This document shows, piece after piece, positions 1-8,745 of a stretch of 64,000 nucleotides of DNA. How positions within the stretch are numbered: position 1 is the first letter of the stretch; every line of letters starts with the position of its first letter. The notes beneath the pieces were generated by a model. It had not been told where the DNA came from. It ran no database searches and saw only the letters and a list, made by a program, of their open reading frames with translations. The position numbers and the translations under genes are program-made. The DNA is taken from contig CP136061.1 in NCBI GenBank assembly GCA_032622095.1, positions 190,968,369 to 191,032,368 of the forward strand, written 5' to 3'. This DNA is from Siphonodentalium dalli. Lineage: Eukaryota; Mollusca; Scaphopoda; Gadilida; Siphonodentaliidae.

Positions 1-125
1 GTTAAAGGCCCACTTAATTTTCGAGTCACCGATTATTTTTTATGGTGCCTTGATATACGGTTTTAATAACAATATATGCCATAAAATATGATTAATTACG
101 GAAGCGTAGAGGCGCCAGATGAATT

Positions 126-495
126 ATATTGGTATCTTGCTGCAGCAAGTTAACTATCTTGCTGCATCAGGTTAGCTATCTTGCTGCAGCAAGTTACTAT
201 CTTGCTGCAGCAAGTTGCTATCTTGCTGCAGCAGGTTAGTTATCTTGCTGCAGCAAGTTAGCTATCCTGCTGCAGCAAGTTAGCTATCTTGCTGCAGCAA
301 GTTAGCTATCTTGCTGCAGCAAGTTAGCTATCCTGCTGCAGCAAGTTACTATATTGCTGTAGCAAGTTAGCTATCCTGCTGCAGCAAGTTACTATATTGA
401 TGTAGCAAGTTAGCTATCCTGCTGCAGCAAGTTAGCTATCCTGCTGCAGCAAGTTATCTATCCTGCTGCAGCAAGTTATCTATCCTGCATCAAGT
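126..495. repeat. 22-bp minisatellite, left arm
   Basis: About 16 units of a CTTGCTGCAGCAAGTTAGCTAT type. Each unit carries the 14-base palindrome TTGCTGCAGCAA, so single strands can fold locally as well as pair with the right arm at 1168-1582. Some units lack the TAG triplet; the last is truncated near 490. Confidence 0.9.
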
Positions 496-559
496 TACTG
501 TTAGACAACGTGTTCAACACATTCAAAGCATGCTTGCGCATGGGCACGATATCAGAAGA

Positions 560-885
560 TACTATGTGTGGCGGGATGGGGTGATGGGTGGGTACTACCT
601 ATATACGAGCGCCTGCGGCGCATAATATACTATGGGTGGCGGGATGGGGTGGTGGGTGGGTAGGCTACTACCTATATACGAGCTGGTATCTTATGCGCCG
701 CAGGCGCTCGTATATAGGTAGTACCCACCCACCATCCCATCCCGCCACCCATAGTATATTATGCGCCGCATGCGCTCGTATATAGGTAGTACCCACCCAC
801 CACCCCATCCCGCCACCCATAGTATATTATGCGCCGCAGGCGCTCGTATATAGGTAGTACCCACCCACACCCCATCCTGTCACCA
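560..885. repeat. About 75-bp inverted minisatellite in the core of the foldback element
   Basis: Units containing GTGGCGGGATGGGGTG, GGTAGTACC and CGCCTGCGGCGCATAATATACTATG occur about twice in one orientation (565-690) and about three times in the other (690-880). The centre of inversion lies near 690. A reading frame at 588-785 is composed of this repeat and is not a gene. Confidence 0.8.
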
Positions 886-921
886 GTAACTGTTGCCTTC
901 TAAGGAAATGGCCTCCCCACT

Positions 922-1173
922 GTGGACTTGGTGAAGTTGTATTTTGCAATCGGGTTGGCACAATGGGAAATTCTTTACTGTTTAGCACACGTTAATAACG
1001 TAGTGATCAGCAGACGGACATTACAACGTGTTTTGAAGAAAGCAGGCCTTTATAGGAGAAAGTGGCACTCAGATGTCTTATATGTTGCTCTGTTTCTCGT
1101 CGAAGAATGCCAAGGACCAAGCAGCCTGCATGGATACCGATTTATGCATCGGCGCTGTTTACAAGCAGGATAG
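922..1173 (+). pseudogene. N-terminal fragment of an integrase-core-domain (rve-like) protein
   Basis: An 83-codon open stretch without an ATG contains the run SRRTLQRVLKKAGLYRRK, and ends with HGYRFMHRRCLQAG. This resembles the helix-turn-helix and linker in front of the DDE domain of the large family of invertebrate 'integrase catalytic domain' proteins, where an HGYxxMHxxCxxxG motif follows at similar distance. The frame ends in the first bases of the right minisatellite arm, so the catalytic domain is absent. It is probably a remnant of the autonomous parent of the foldback element or a captured piece. Family assignment is from memory of the motif and was not searched. Confidence 0.5.
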
Positions 1174-1582
1174 CTAACTTGCTGCAGCAAGATAATAACT
1201 TGCTGCAGCAGAATAGCTAACTTGCTACAGCAAGATAGTAACTTGCTGCAGCAGGATAACTAACTTGCTGCAGCAAGATAGCTAACTTGCTGCAGCAAAA
1301 TAGCTAACTTGCTGCAGCAAGATAGTAACTTGCTGCAGCAAGATAGTAACTTGCTGCAGCAGGATAGCTAACTTGCTGCAGCAAGATAACTAACCTGCTG
1401 CAGCAAGATAGTAACTTGCTGCAGCAAGATAGTAACTTGCTGCAGCAAGATAGTAACTTGCTGCAGCAGGATAGCTAACCTGCTGCAGCAAGATAACTAA
1501 CCTGCTGCAGCAAGATAGTAACTTGCTGCAGCAAGATAGTAACTTGCTGCAGCAAGATAGTTAACTTGCTGCAGCAAGATAC
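1168..1582. repeat. 22-bp minisatellite, right arm (inverted)
   Basis: About 19 units of TAGCTAACTTGCTGCAGCAAGA, the reverse complement of the array at 126-495. Units alternate between TAGCTAAC and TAGTAAC variants, showing higher-order duplication of unit groups. Confidence 0.9.
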
Positions 1583-1622
1583 CAATATAATTCATCTGGC
1601 GCCTCTACGCTTCCGTAATTAA

Positions 1623-2697
1623 TATATACTATAAGTCATCACCATTTGGAATGTCTATGTCTCAGAAGGTGCCCATATGGTAATATAAGAATAGCTTAAA
1701 TCATAAAACCATTCCCCACGTTATGGCTCCCAGAATGCAACAGAATTCAAACTGTAGTTTATTTTCAATGGAAGGGGAATCTCTATATCTAAATAGATAT
1801 AGTTATTCCCCTTCCATCGAAAATAATCGACTTTGTGCAGAAACTTTAGCACAGAACAGACGTCGATATCTCAACAAAAACATATTTACAGTTTATTACA
1901 TCGAATAAGTTGAAAATACAATGTTTTGGAGCTTCCTCTTTAAAATGGTATATAATATGGCGACTAATGTGTGGCTTCTTCTTTGAACGTATTTTGGATG
2001 TTTTATAGTGATTTTCGGCTTGACGCCTATGTGTGCGTTTAGGTTTTTACACGCTTGGGTAACTGGATGTAAAAAAAATACAGACCAAGGCGTTTTTATA
2101 AATAATGATATATACACGCAGCACTTTTTTCTGCAAAAACCCTTTCCTGACCATGGCGCACCGGGCGGTCGTAGCAATAAATTGTTTGGTGATACGCCCT
2201 GTCACTAATTCGCGGCCATATTGGATCACCAGGTCCGGTTCCGTGGTGTTAATGCTACAGGTCAAAGTTTTGGAGTTGCATTCCATATATGGAAGTCATG
2301 AATAATTCAAAAACCCCATATATGGAAATGTTACTCCAAAACTTTGACCAGTAGCACTAAAACCACGGAACCGGGACTGGAAGCTAGAATCTCTAAAACC
2401 ACGAAACGGAGCTGGGTGAATATAAATACGGCCGCGACCCAGTGCCCTCGCTTATTGGTGTCATGCTGTCAATCGACAAACCTCGGTGATTTCCGTAGCA
2501 GTTAATCCGAGAAGTTGCGATTGGTCATGTTGTGTATCGTTTTTGGGACATGACAAACTGCGGGATGGGACGGGCTGCGGGACACAATGACAAACTGTGG
2601 GACCGCTAGAATGTCTCATTACGTGGTACGGTCGGTATCTCGAAGAATATATCACACAGAGAGCTCGTTTTTGGTGTCTAACGAAAGCTCGATGTTC
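1623..2697. other. No gene seen; two short foldbacks
   Basis: This stretch has only short overlapping frames that I do not believe. It holds two hairpins: 1762-1823, an almost perfect palindrome of about 25-bp arms (ATGGAAGGGGAAT...ATTCCCCTTCCAT), and 2235-2374, arms of about 60 bp (CCGGTTCCGTGG...CCACGGAACCGG) around CCATATATGG. The second is followed by a partial repeat of its end near 2375-2410. Confidence 0.6.
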
Positions 2698-3320
2698 GCC
2701 CGGAGTAGTATACGGGACGCTATCGGTGCAATTCTATCGATTTTCCCCCCTTTGTTTCACCCTATTGTCTTAAGGGGCCAATGGTAGAGATTTATGAGGG
2801 GTCCTTATTGTATGGAAGCCCCTCCTTTTCCTTCTCACTTATATGATAGGTAGAATGAATTAATGAAGCCACTCCTTTTCCTTCTTAATTATTTGATAGG
2901 TTTTAATTAATTAAAGTCGCTCATTCTTAATTATATGATAGGGCGACGAAGTTCCTCCGTATTCGACCCAACAATGGCCACCATAATTATTTAGCGTCAG
3001 CAAGCCTCGTGCACCTGTTTGGACCTTTTGAAACAATGGAAGTGTGCCGACGCCTGGTTAATTTTAATCATCCCGCCACAATTATTTAGCGTCACCAACC
3101 CTCGTGCACCTGTTTTGGACTGCGCGCGAATCGTGCACCTGGCTGAACCATGCGTTTTCGAAAGCGTGCCCAAACCTGACTAATTTATTCACCACACGTG
3201 TCCCCGAACAATGGAATCCCGCCCCTTAAATTATCATGATCAAATCCGGAAATCATACGGGAATCAATCAAAAACGACTTCCGGATTTGATTGACATCTA
3301 ATGGACAAACATATTTACTC

Positions 3321-3328
3321 TATAAAAG
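3321..3328 (+). promoter_or_regulatory. TATA box of an inward promoter in the left TIR, with leader exon and GTAAGT donor
   Basis: CTATAAAAGG is followed about 50 bp downstream by a consensus splice donor GTAAGT at 3379-3384. No long reading frame follows directly, so this looks like a non-coding leader exon that splices inward. A good acceptor directly before an ATG lies at 6061-6070 (TTATATTCAG/ATG), a plausible partner. The same arrangement is mirrored in the right TIR. Confidence 0.6.
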
Positions 3329-3705
3329 GTGCAACAGCTTGTTATACTGAGCATTGATCAACACATTACCAGACAAATGTAAGTACATATTTAACAACAA
3401 TAATTCTAAAATGTATCAGTGAAACGTCATATAATCACTACTGTTTTTAATTTAAATAATATTGATCACTCTTTTAAATAATATTTTTACTCTTTTAAAT
3501 AGTTTCGAATTTAAATAATTTATCACTGTTTTAAATAACTGCTCTTTAACACTTTATCACCATGTTATTTTAAAAAGCGTTTGTCATATATCAGTTTGTT
3601 TTTCACATGATCAATTTTAGAATTAATGATATTAAATACATTACCCCCACATCAAAGAATAACGAAATAATCCAGGTGAATATTCTTTTATATAGCACAT
3701 AATGT

Positions 3706-4083
3706 TTATTCTAAACACACTCGTTTAGCGTCAGGCTGTTCGTCCGAACTATCCTCGCTCTCCTCGCCCAAGTCGTCAGTGTCCGAATCTTCAGACACAA
3801 TAGCAAGCTCGTCAGTATCCTCGTCTGATATTACTATGATGTCATCTTCGTCTTCTTCTTCAAAATCCCACGGTATATTTATCAATTCAATAGTGTCATC
3901 ACTGAAATGCTGGAAATAATAAAAAATAAAAAAAATACATTAGTTGTCTTCTAACCCAGTATATAAATCACAAACTGCTTAAAAATAATCTCAGTTATTA
4001 TTAAATAACCATCGGATACTAAGAGAATGAAATGAAAATTTTCCGAAACATACCTTGGCTCTGGGATAATCTGTGGATAGCAT
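3706..4083 (-). CDS. Acidic two-exon TIR protein with two SUMO-interaction-like motifs (left, intact copy)
   Basis: Two exons: 4054-4083 (10 codons, starting ATG) and 3706-3909 (67 codons plus stop), with intron donor AAG/GTATGT and acceptor TTTCCAG/CAT; both exons end on codon boundaries. The 77-residue product is strongly acidic (runs FEEEDEDD, GEESEDSSDE). It has two hydrophobic cores each followed by acidic/Ser-rich residues, DDIIVISDEDTDE and ELAIVSEDSDTDD, which is the layout of tandem SUMO-interacting motifs. The end is KRVCLE. The gene reads outward toward the element terminus. Relative to the right copy it has a 9-bp in-frame insertion and keeps the ATG. Function unknown; a SUMO-dependent role in host nuclear bodies or transcription is inference. 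No homologue recognised. Confidence 0.65.
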
Positions 4084-4366
4084 TTTTGAAATTATGTTTG
4101 TAATTCGCCACGTTATATACAACCTAATATTTCACACGTTCATTTACCATTCAACTCAATGTTAACACGTGTCAATGACACGGCAAGCTGTATTTTCAAC
4201 GAGCTAGACTTATTCGCACCAAACAGGTGTCAAAGGCACGCTGAGTGCTATACACACAATGAAACATACTTATCGGTCGCACTTCAAAAGAAAATGACAC
4301 GCGAACATTCAGAAAAGCAGACTGTTGACAAAAATTCCCAGTCATAACAAACCCCCCGACTAAAGT

Positions 4367-4546
4367 TCAAATTACACGTACATTATACTGAACAGTCTCC
4401 ATTAAACACTGGTCAGGTTCTCGGCTTGGTTCCTGAACAGCCTCCATTAAACACTGGTCAGGCTCTCGGCTTGGTTCCTGAACAGCCTCAATTAAACACT
4501 GGTCAGGTTCTCGGCTTGGTTCCCCTTCAAACCGAACTCTCTGCAC
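4367..4546 (-). CDS. 3' coding exon with three 15-residue repeats
   Basis: Following a splice acceptor (TTTTATAG at 4547-4554, reading the minus strand) there is an open stretch of exactly 60 codons ending in TGA at 4367-4369. It encodes three nearly identical units of EPSREPDQCLMEAVQ and then YNVRVI. The stop codon lies just inside the TIR boundary while the repeats lie outside it. The upstream exon was not identified; a gene starting further into the element on the minus strand is required. I do not recognise the family. Conservation of frame over the three repeats (substitutions such as I/M and A/T, no frame changes) supports coding. Confidence 0.5.
   Translation of the reverse strand: MQRVRFEGEPSREPDQCLIEAVQEPSREPDQCLMEAVQEPSREPDQCLMETVQYNVRVI
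4388..4522 (-). repeat. Three exact-length 45-bp tandem repeats (coding)
   Basis: Units at 4388-4432, 4433-4477 and 4478-4522 differ at only a few bases. 45 bp equals 15 codons, so the repeat keeps the reading frame of the exon at 4367-4546. Confidence 0.9.
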
Positions 4547-4554
4547 CTATAAAA

Positions 4555-5109
4555 CAAAAATACACAATAATTAATTCACGGTAATGTAATGATTAAAAAA
4601 TGATCATGTGAAAACAAATCTGGTATATGAAAAAAGGCTTTGTCGATAACGTCGTAAAGAAATGTTACTCACGTGTTAAACATCAAGATCTTTATGTCTT
4701 AATTTAAATAAGTACGTTATTATAAAGCTGATTAAATATGCTCTTAAATACATTAAAATAGAGAACAGTTATGTTTTAATGATGTTACTATTTTAAAATT
4801 GTTTTTTCGGGGTCGAAGTAAACATAGTGAATGAGAAAATATAATGTGTTTCCAATATATATACCATCAATTAATCATGCCTTAATCTTTGATTGGTTAG
4901 AATTTACTTTTTTTTTTGGTAGATGGTAACGGGAGGTGGAGACAAGCGCTCTATAGAATACGCCAAATCTCGTTTTGAAAATGGTTATAACACAGTGATT
5001 CAAAAGCTAACTGCATGTGCTTAAACTTGAACACTACGGGGTATATCCTAAACAACAAACGATGAAGGTACAATTAAAATATTTTATTTAAAAAATCCAT
5101 CATTGTGCC
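4555..5109. other. No gene seen
   Basis: AT-rich sequence between the repeat exon and the PC4-like gene. It is probably intron and 3' flank for the minus-strand genes. A T-run (4911-4918) is the only distinct feature. Confidence 0.4.
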
Positions 5110-5568
5110 TTAACTGCATATTTCACATATTACTAATCCTGGCCCCAGTGTTTGGTGGGTAGGAATAAAATCCTTAAAGTGGGTGAAAGCGTCCGAAATG
5201 TCACGTTTCAGCTCACATAAAGTCTGGAATTCTGTAATAGTCAGACAAATTCCACGCTTCGTTGGGCTCAGTTCATTACTATCATCTCTGCAATACGTTC
5301 GTACATGTACCAATTTGAAGTCCTCGCTATATGATAAAAATGTCTTTCGTCCAATATGAAACTGTGCAGTTTTTCCGTCACATATAGCAGTCTGCAAATC
5401 TTCAATGTATAAACATAAGTTATACCAAAGGTTTTTGTCCAATGAAACGCCCTTCAAAGTGGGAGTGACACCATCCAACCATCTGCGTATGTCGATACGA
5501 ATTTCCCCTTTAAATTAACTGACATTAACGAATTTCTGAGCTCCGATTTGGTGCGTTAAACATGCCAT
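5110..5568 (-). pseudogene. Double PC4 (p15/SUB1)-domain protein with one nonsense codon
   Basis: From ATG (5566-5568) the frame has 153 codons interrupted only by TAA at 5515-5517 (codon 18). It carries two consecutive PC4 C-terminal domains. The first has the HQIGAQKFVNVS start and, after the nonsense codon, FKGEIRIDIRRW and a KGVSL element; the second has QFHIGRKTFLS, LVHVRTYCRDD and KRGICLT. These match the PC4 pattern (F-x-IG, FKG, [V/I]DIREY, P-x-KG[I/V]SL). PC4 domains bind single-stranded DNA and act in transcription, replication and repair; the family normally has one domain and dimerises, so two in one chain would make an intramolecular dimer. The protein ends ICEICS. Downstream of the nonsense codon the frame is fully open, suggesting a recent loss, a recoded stop or a polymorphism. 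It diverges from the exon at 6071 across a CCAAT-rich repeat. Confidence 0.8.
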
Positions 5569-5614
5569 AGTTATATATTTCGTAATGGAAAATATATCTT
5601 CATAACATTATTAT

Positions 5615-6000
5615 ATAGTATCTCTCAACCAATCAAAAGCGCGCCTTCAACCGTCAGACAATAATGTTTATTGATTTATTTTTAAAAACGCGTTGAAACA
5701 GGTTATCAACCAATCAGAACGCCCGCTCAATCGTCAGACAACAATACTTATTGATTTATTTTAAAAACGTGTTGAAACACGTTATCAAACAAGCAAAACG
5801 CGCGCGTATCAGACGTCAGACACCAATAGTTATTGATTTATTTTAAAAACGTGTTGAAACAGGTTATCAAACAAGCAAAATGCGCGCATCAACCGTGAGT
5901 CATTAATGTTTATTGTTTATTATTATTATCAACCAATCAAAAAACCCTAAACCTCAACCGTGAGTCGTCAATCTATAAAACATGACCAATCAAAATCGTT
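5615..6000. promoter_or_regulatory. CCAAT-box tandem repeat between divergent genes
   Basis: About four imperfect units of about 85 bp, each with ATCAACCAATCA or a variant, a GCGCG block, CGTCAGAC, TTATTGATTTATTTT and ACGTGTTGAAAC. The array lies between the minus-strand PC4-like start (5568) and the plus-strand exon at 6071. The spacing and the reiterated CCAAT boxes suggest a bidirectional promoter or enhancer; an origin of replication is an alternative. A TATATATAAACG box follows at about 6015-6026. Confidence 0.55.
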
Positions 6001-6070
6001 ATGAGTTCTTTAATATATATAAACGAAAAAAAAAGTATGCTTAGTTCACTCTATGTTTATTTATATTCAG

Positions 6071-6202
6071 ATGACGTCTTCACAAAACGCCCAATACCTG
6101 CATGGTCTCGGCATTACAGCTAGAAGTTACGGTTTGAGCTCTATCAATACAGCACAAGGAATAAATATCGATTTGTATAATCAACTAACATTCACTGCAT
6201 GA
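6071..6202 (+). CDS. Short exon following a splice acceptor; 43-residue frame of unknown function
   Basis: ATG directly follows a strong acceptor (TTTATTTATATTCAG). It opens a 44-codon frame beginning MTSSQNAQYLHGLG and ending at TGA 6200-6202, where satellite-like sequence starts. It could be the 5' coding exon of the repeat protein at 9.57-10.12 kb, now separated by about 3.3 kb of inserted satellite, or a separate small gene. A leader exon in the left TIR (donor 3379) is a good candidate splice partner. No homologue recognised. Confidence 0.4.
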   Translation: MTSSQNAQYLHGLGITARSYGLSSINTAQGINIDLYNQLTFTA

Positions 6203-6400
6203 AAAGCGAGATTTATAAAATATAAATGTTGCATAAATTTAGGACCCTGAATTTATGCATGCATTTATACATACTAAATTCCCATTTATACAAAAATATA
6301 AATCTTGCATTTATATTTTTAAATCTCGCATAAATGTTGCATAAATTTAGGACCCTGAATTTATGCATGCATTTATGCATATTAAATTCGCCTTTCTTGG
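6203..6400. repeat. ATAAATGTTGCATAAATTT direct repeats
   Basis: Two about 120-bp copies containing ATAAATGTTGCATAAATTTAGGACCCTGAATTTATGCATGC, starting near 6222 and 6330. Related 'ATTTATGC' sequence reappears at 9120-9545 on the far side of the satellite, so the whole 6.2-9.55 kb block may be one composite insertion. Confidence 0.7.
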
Positions 6401-7030
6401 AACAGTGCCGGGTCAGTAGAGCTATTATGTCGCCAGTGAACATTTATAGCAATGTGGTAAACATTTTTTGTCATTTTAACACTATTGAGTCAAATCACAT
6501 TCTGACAACGTTTACCCACAAAAGGCCCATGCATGGCTGAATATATTTTGCATCAGGCATCCTGACAAAACGCCCTGCAGATAATGTACTGCTCTCATAA
6601 TGCAGGCATTCAGTTATACCAAATCAGGTATCATACTAAATAAATCGAGAATTTTAATGTTGGCCCGGCGATGTACATATACCGAATAACTTATAGATGC
6701 CGTGCATTAATTTTGCTTATCACTGTAACTCGCCGCCCGGTTTCATTCTGAGCCAATAATTTAACTATTACCATATGTCGGCAGCAAGCATACATTGCGA
6801 GAACAGCATCAGATAACAAAAGCCATCGTCGGAGATTTTATCATTCTTTTCCCTTCATCACTGCTATAGTAAAGACGTGTTCCATGAGGCATGAGGCAAG
6901 TATTTATATGGATTTGTTTTCGCATGTTCTGTATAAACTAAGGCATCGTCTGCAATGGGGGGTATATTTGCTTGGGTTAGAACATGATCTCCACATCGTT
7001 TTTAAATTCCTTTTCTAATTACAAATTTTA
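6401..7030. other. No gene seen
   Basis: No convincing reading frame, repeat or RNA gene. It is flanked by satellite on both sides and may belong to the insertion that split the A element. Confidence 0.4.
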
Positions 7031-7034
7031 CCAA

Positions 7035-8745
7035 GGGTAAGTTCACATATAAATTCTTTGTACAATATATCCATGATGTAATCACGTTTTGAAGTTTTAA
7101 CCCTTTACCCAACAAAACGGCCAAAAACGCCCAAATAAAGCTTCAACGGCCTAAAATATCTTTGGTCTGTCTCAATAACACCATACAAATATGGATATCA
7201 TTGGAACCGGTTAATTGACCACATTGTTATGGTTACAGTTATGCCCTGTGCCAATGCATTATCTTATGTATGCGAGTCGACCATAGGTCGCCTCGCATAT
7301 ATAACAGAATGCATTGGCCTAAAAAAAAATCTTTTTTTTTAACACTTTTTATAATTTTTCTTACCTTATTTAACAATTTTATAATTTTTTCTTACATTTT
7401 TAAAACAATTTTTATAATATTTTTCTACATTCTTTGACAATTTTATCATTTTTAATCTGTGTTAAGCTAATGCATTCTCTTATATATGCGAGGCGACCTA
7501 TGGTCGACTCGCATATATAAGAGAATGCATTGGCACAGGGCCGTTCTGTTGGGTAAAGGGTTAATCGCGTAAAATAGTGATCATGGAAGGGTGATATCAC
7601 CCTTTGCCAGTTCACATATAAATTCATTGTACAATATATCCATGATATAATCCCGTTTTGAAGTTTTAATCGCGTAAAATAGTGATCATGGAAGGGTGAT
7701 ATCACCCTTTGCCAGTTCACATATAAATTCGTTGTACAATATATCCGTGATGTAATCATGTTTTGAAGTTAGAATCGCGTAAATAGTGATTATGGAAGGG
7801 TGATATCACCCTTTGCCATTTCACATATAAATTCATTTTACAATATATTCATGATGTAATCCCGTTTTGAAGTTAGAATCGCGTAAAATAGTGATCATGG
7901 AAGGGTGACATCACCCTTTGCCAGTTCACATATAATTCATTGTTCAATACATCCATTATGTAATCCCGTTTTGAAGTTATAATCGGTAAAATTGTGATCA
8001 TGGAAGGGTGATATCACCCTTTGCCATTTCACATATAAATTCATTGTTCAATATATCCATGATGTAATCCCGTTTTTAAGTTTTAATCGGTAAAATTGTG
8101 ATCATGGAAGGGTGATATCACCCTTTGCCAGTTCACATATAAATTCATTGTACAATATATCCGTGATGTAATCATGTTTTAAAGTTAGAATCGCGTAAAA
8201 TAGTGATCATGGAAGGGTGATATCACCCTTTGCCAGTTCACATATAAATTCATTGTACAATATATCCATGATGTAATCCGGTTTTGAAGTTTTAATCGCG
8301 TAAAATAGTGATCATGGAAGGGTGATATCACCCTTTGCCAGTTCACATGTAAATTCATTGTACAATATATCCGTGATGTAATCCCGTTGTGAAGTTAGAA
8401 TCGCGTAAAATAGTGATCATGGAAGGGTGATAGCACCCTTTGCCAGTTCACATATAAATTCGTTGTACAATATATCCATGATGTAATCATGTTTTGAAGT
8501 TAGAATCGCGTAAAATAGTGATCATGGAAGGGTGATATCACCCTTTGCCAGTTCACATATAAATTCATTGTACAATATATTCATGATGTAATCCCGTTTT
8601 GAAGTTAGAATCGCGTAAAATAGTGATCATGTAAGGGTGATATACGCATATAAATTCATTGTACAAAAAATCCATGTTGTAACTCAATTAATATTTTGAA
8701 GTTTGAATCCCGTAATATTGTGGTCCTTGAAGGGCGATATCACTC
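7035..8745. repeat. 105-bp satellite with an 18-bp palindrome, about 12 units
   Basis: Units of about 105 bp read ...TCGCGTAAAATAGTGATCATGGAAGGGTGATATCACCCTTTGCCAG... The palindrome AAGGGTGATATCACCCTT occurs at intervals of about 105 bp from 7585 to 8540 (with variants), flanked by TTCACATATAAATTCATTGTACAATATATCCATGATGTAATCCCG. One unit is split by the MITE at 7101-7560. A reading frame at 7412-7759 (minus) is made of repeats and MITE and is not a gene. Confidence 0.92.
7101..7560. mobile_element. TTAA-flanked MITE inserted in the satellite
   Basis: Terminal inverted repeats CCCTTTACCCAACAAAACGGCC and GGCCGTTCTGTTGGGTAAAGGG, flanked by TTAA at 7097-7100 and 7561-7564. Undisrupted satellite units read GAAGTTTTAATCGCG at the same place, so the empty site is known and TTAA is the target. 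The interior contains two inverted copies of an about 50-bp palindrome (TATGCGAG...CGCATATATAA) separated by AT-rich spacer. TTAA target and short TIRs suggest mobilisation by a piggyBac-type transposase. Confidence 0.9.

Larger units (their letters stand above)
92..1622. mobile_element. Foldback DNA element with satellite-filled inverted arms, TTAA-flanked
   Basis: The sequence from 92 (TTAATTACGGAAGCG) is mirrored at 1608-1622 (CGCTTCCGTAATTAA), and the next about 35 bases are also mirrored. Inside each end lies an array of about 22-bp units in opposite orientation (126-495 and 1168-1582), making arms of about 400 bp. The middle holds a second inverted minisatellite and a short integrase-like reading frame. 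TTAA at both ends could be the target duplication of a piggyBac-type element, or just the first bases of the TIR; the sequence alone cannot separate these. The structure resembles foldback-type non-autonomous DNA transposons. Confidence 0.75.
2704..4373 (+). repeat. Left terminal inverted repeat of Polinton A
   Basis: Matches the reverse complement of 11017-12704 with small indels and substitutions. Homology ends near 4373 (CGACTAAAGTTCAAATTA). It contains, from the outside in, a block with repeated GTGCACCTGTTTGGAC elements (3010-3150), a TATA box, a leader with a GTAAGT donor, and the acidic gene on the opposite strand. Confidence 0.93.

Noticed and set aside
126-1582. CRISPR-like regularly spaced repeats
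   Set aside because: Units are contiguous minisatellite repeats without unique spacers, in inverted arms of a eukaryotic element.
4159-4347. Inward frame in the left TIR (MLTRVNDTASC...) with an equivalent at 11042-11248
   Set aside because: It is present in both TIRs only because the TIRs are copies. It overlaps the promoter side of the acidic gene, and the two copies differ by changes that alter the C-terminal part freely.
7412-7759. 115-codon minus-strand frame
   Set aside because: Composed of satellite and MITE sequence, with a repeated peptide that follows the DNA repeat.
7585-8640. CRISPR-like 105-bp periodic palindromes
   Set aside because: The whole 105-bp unit is repeated, not only the palindrome, so there are no spacers.
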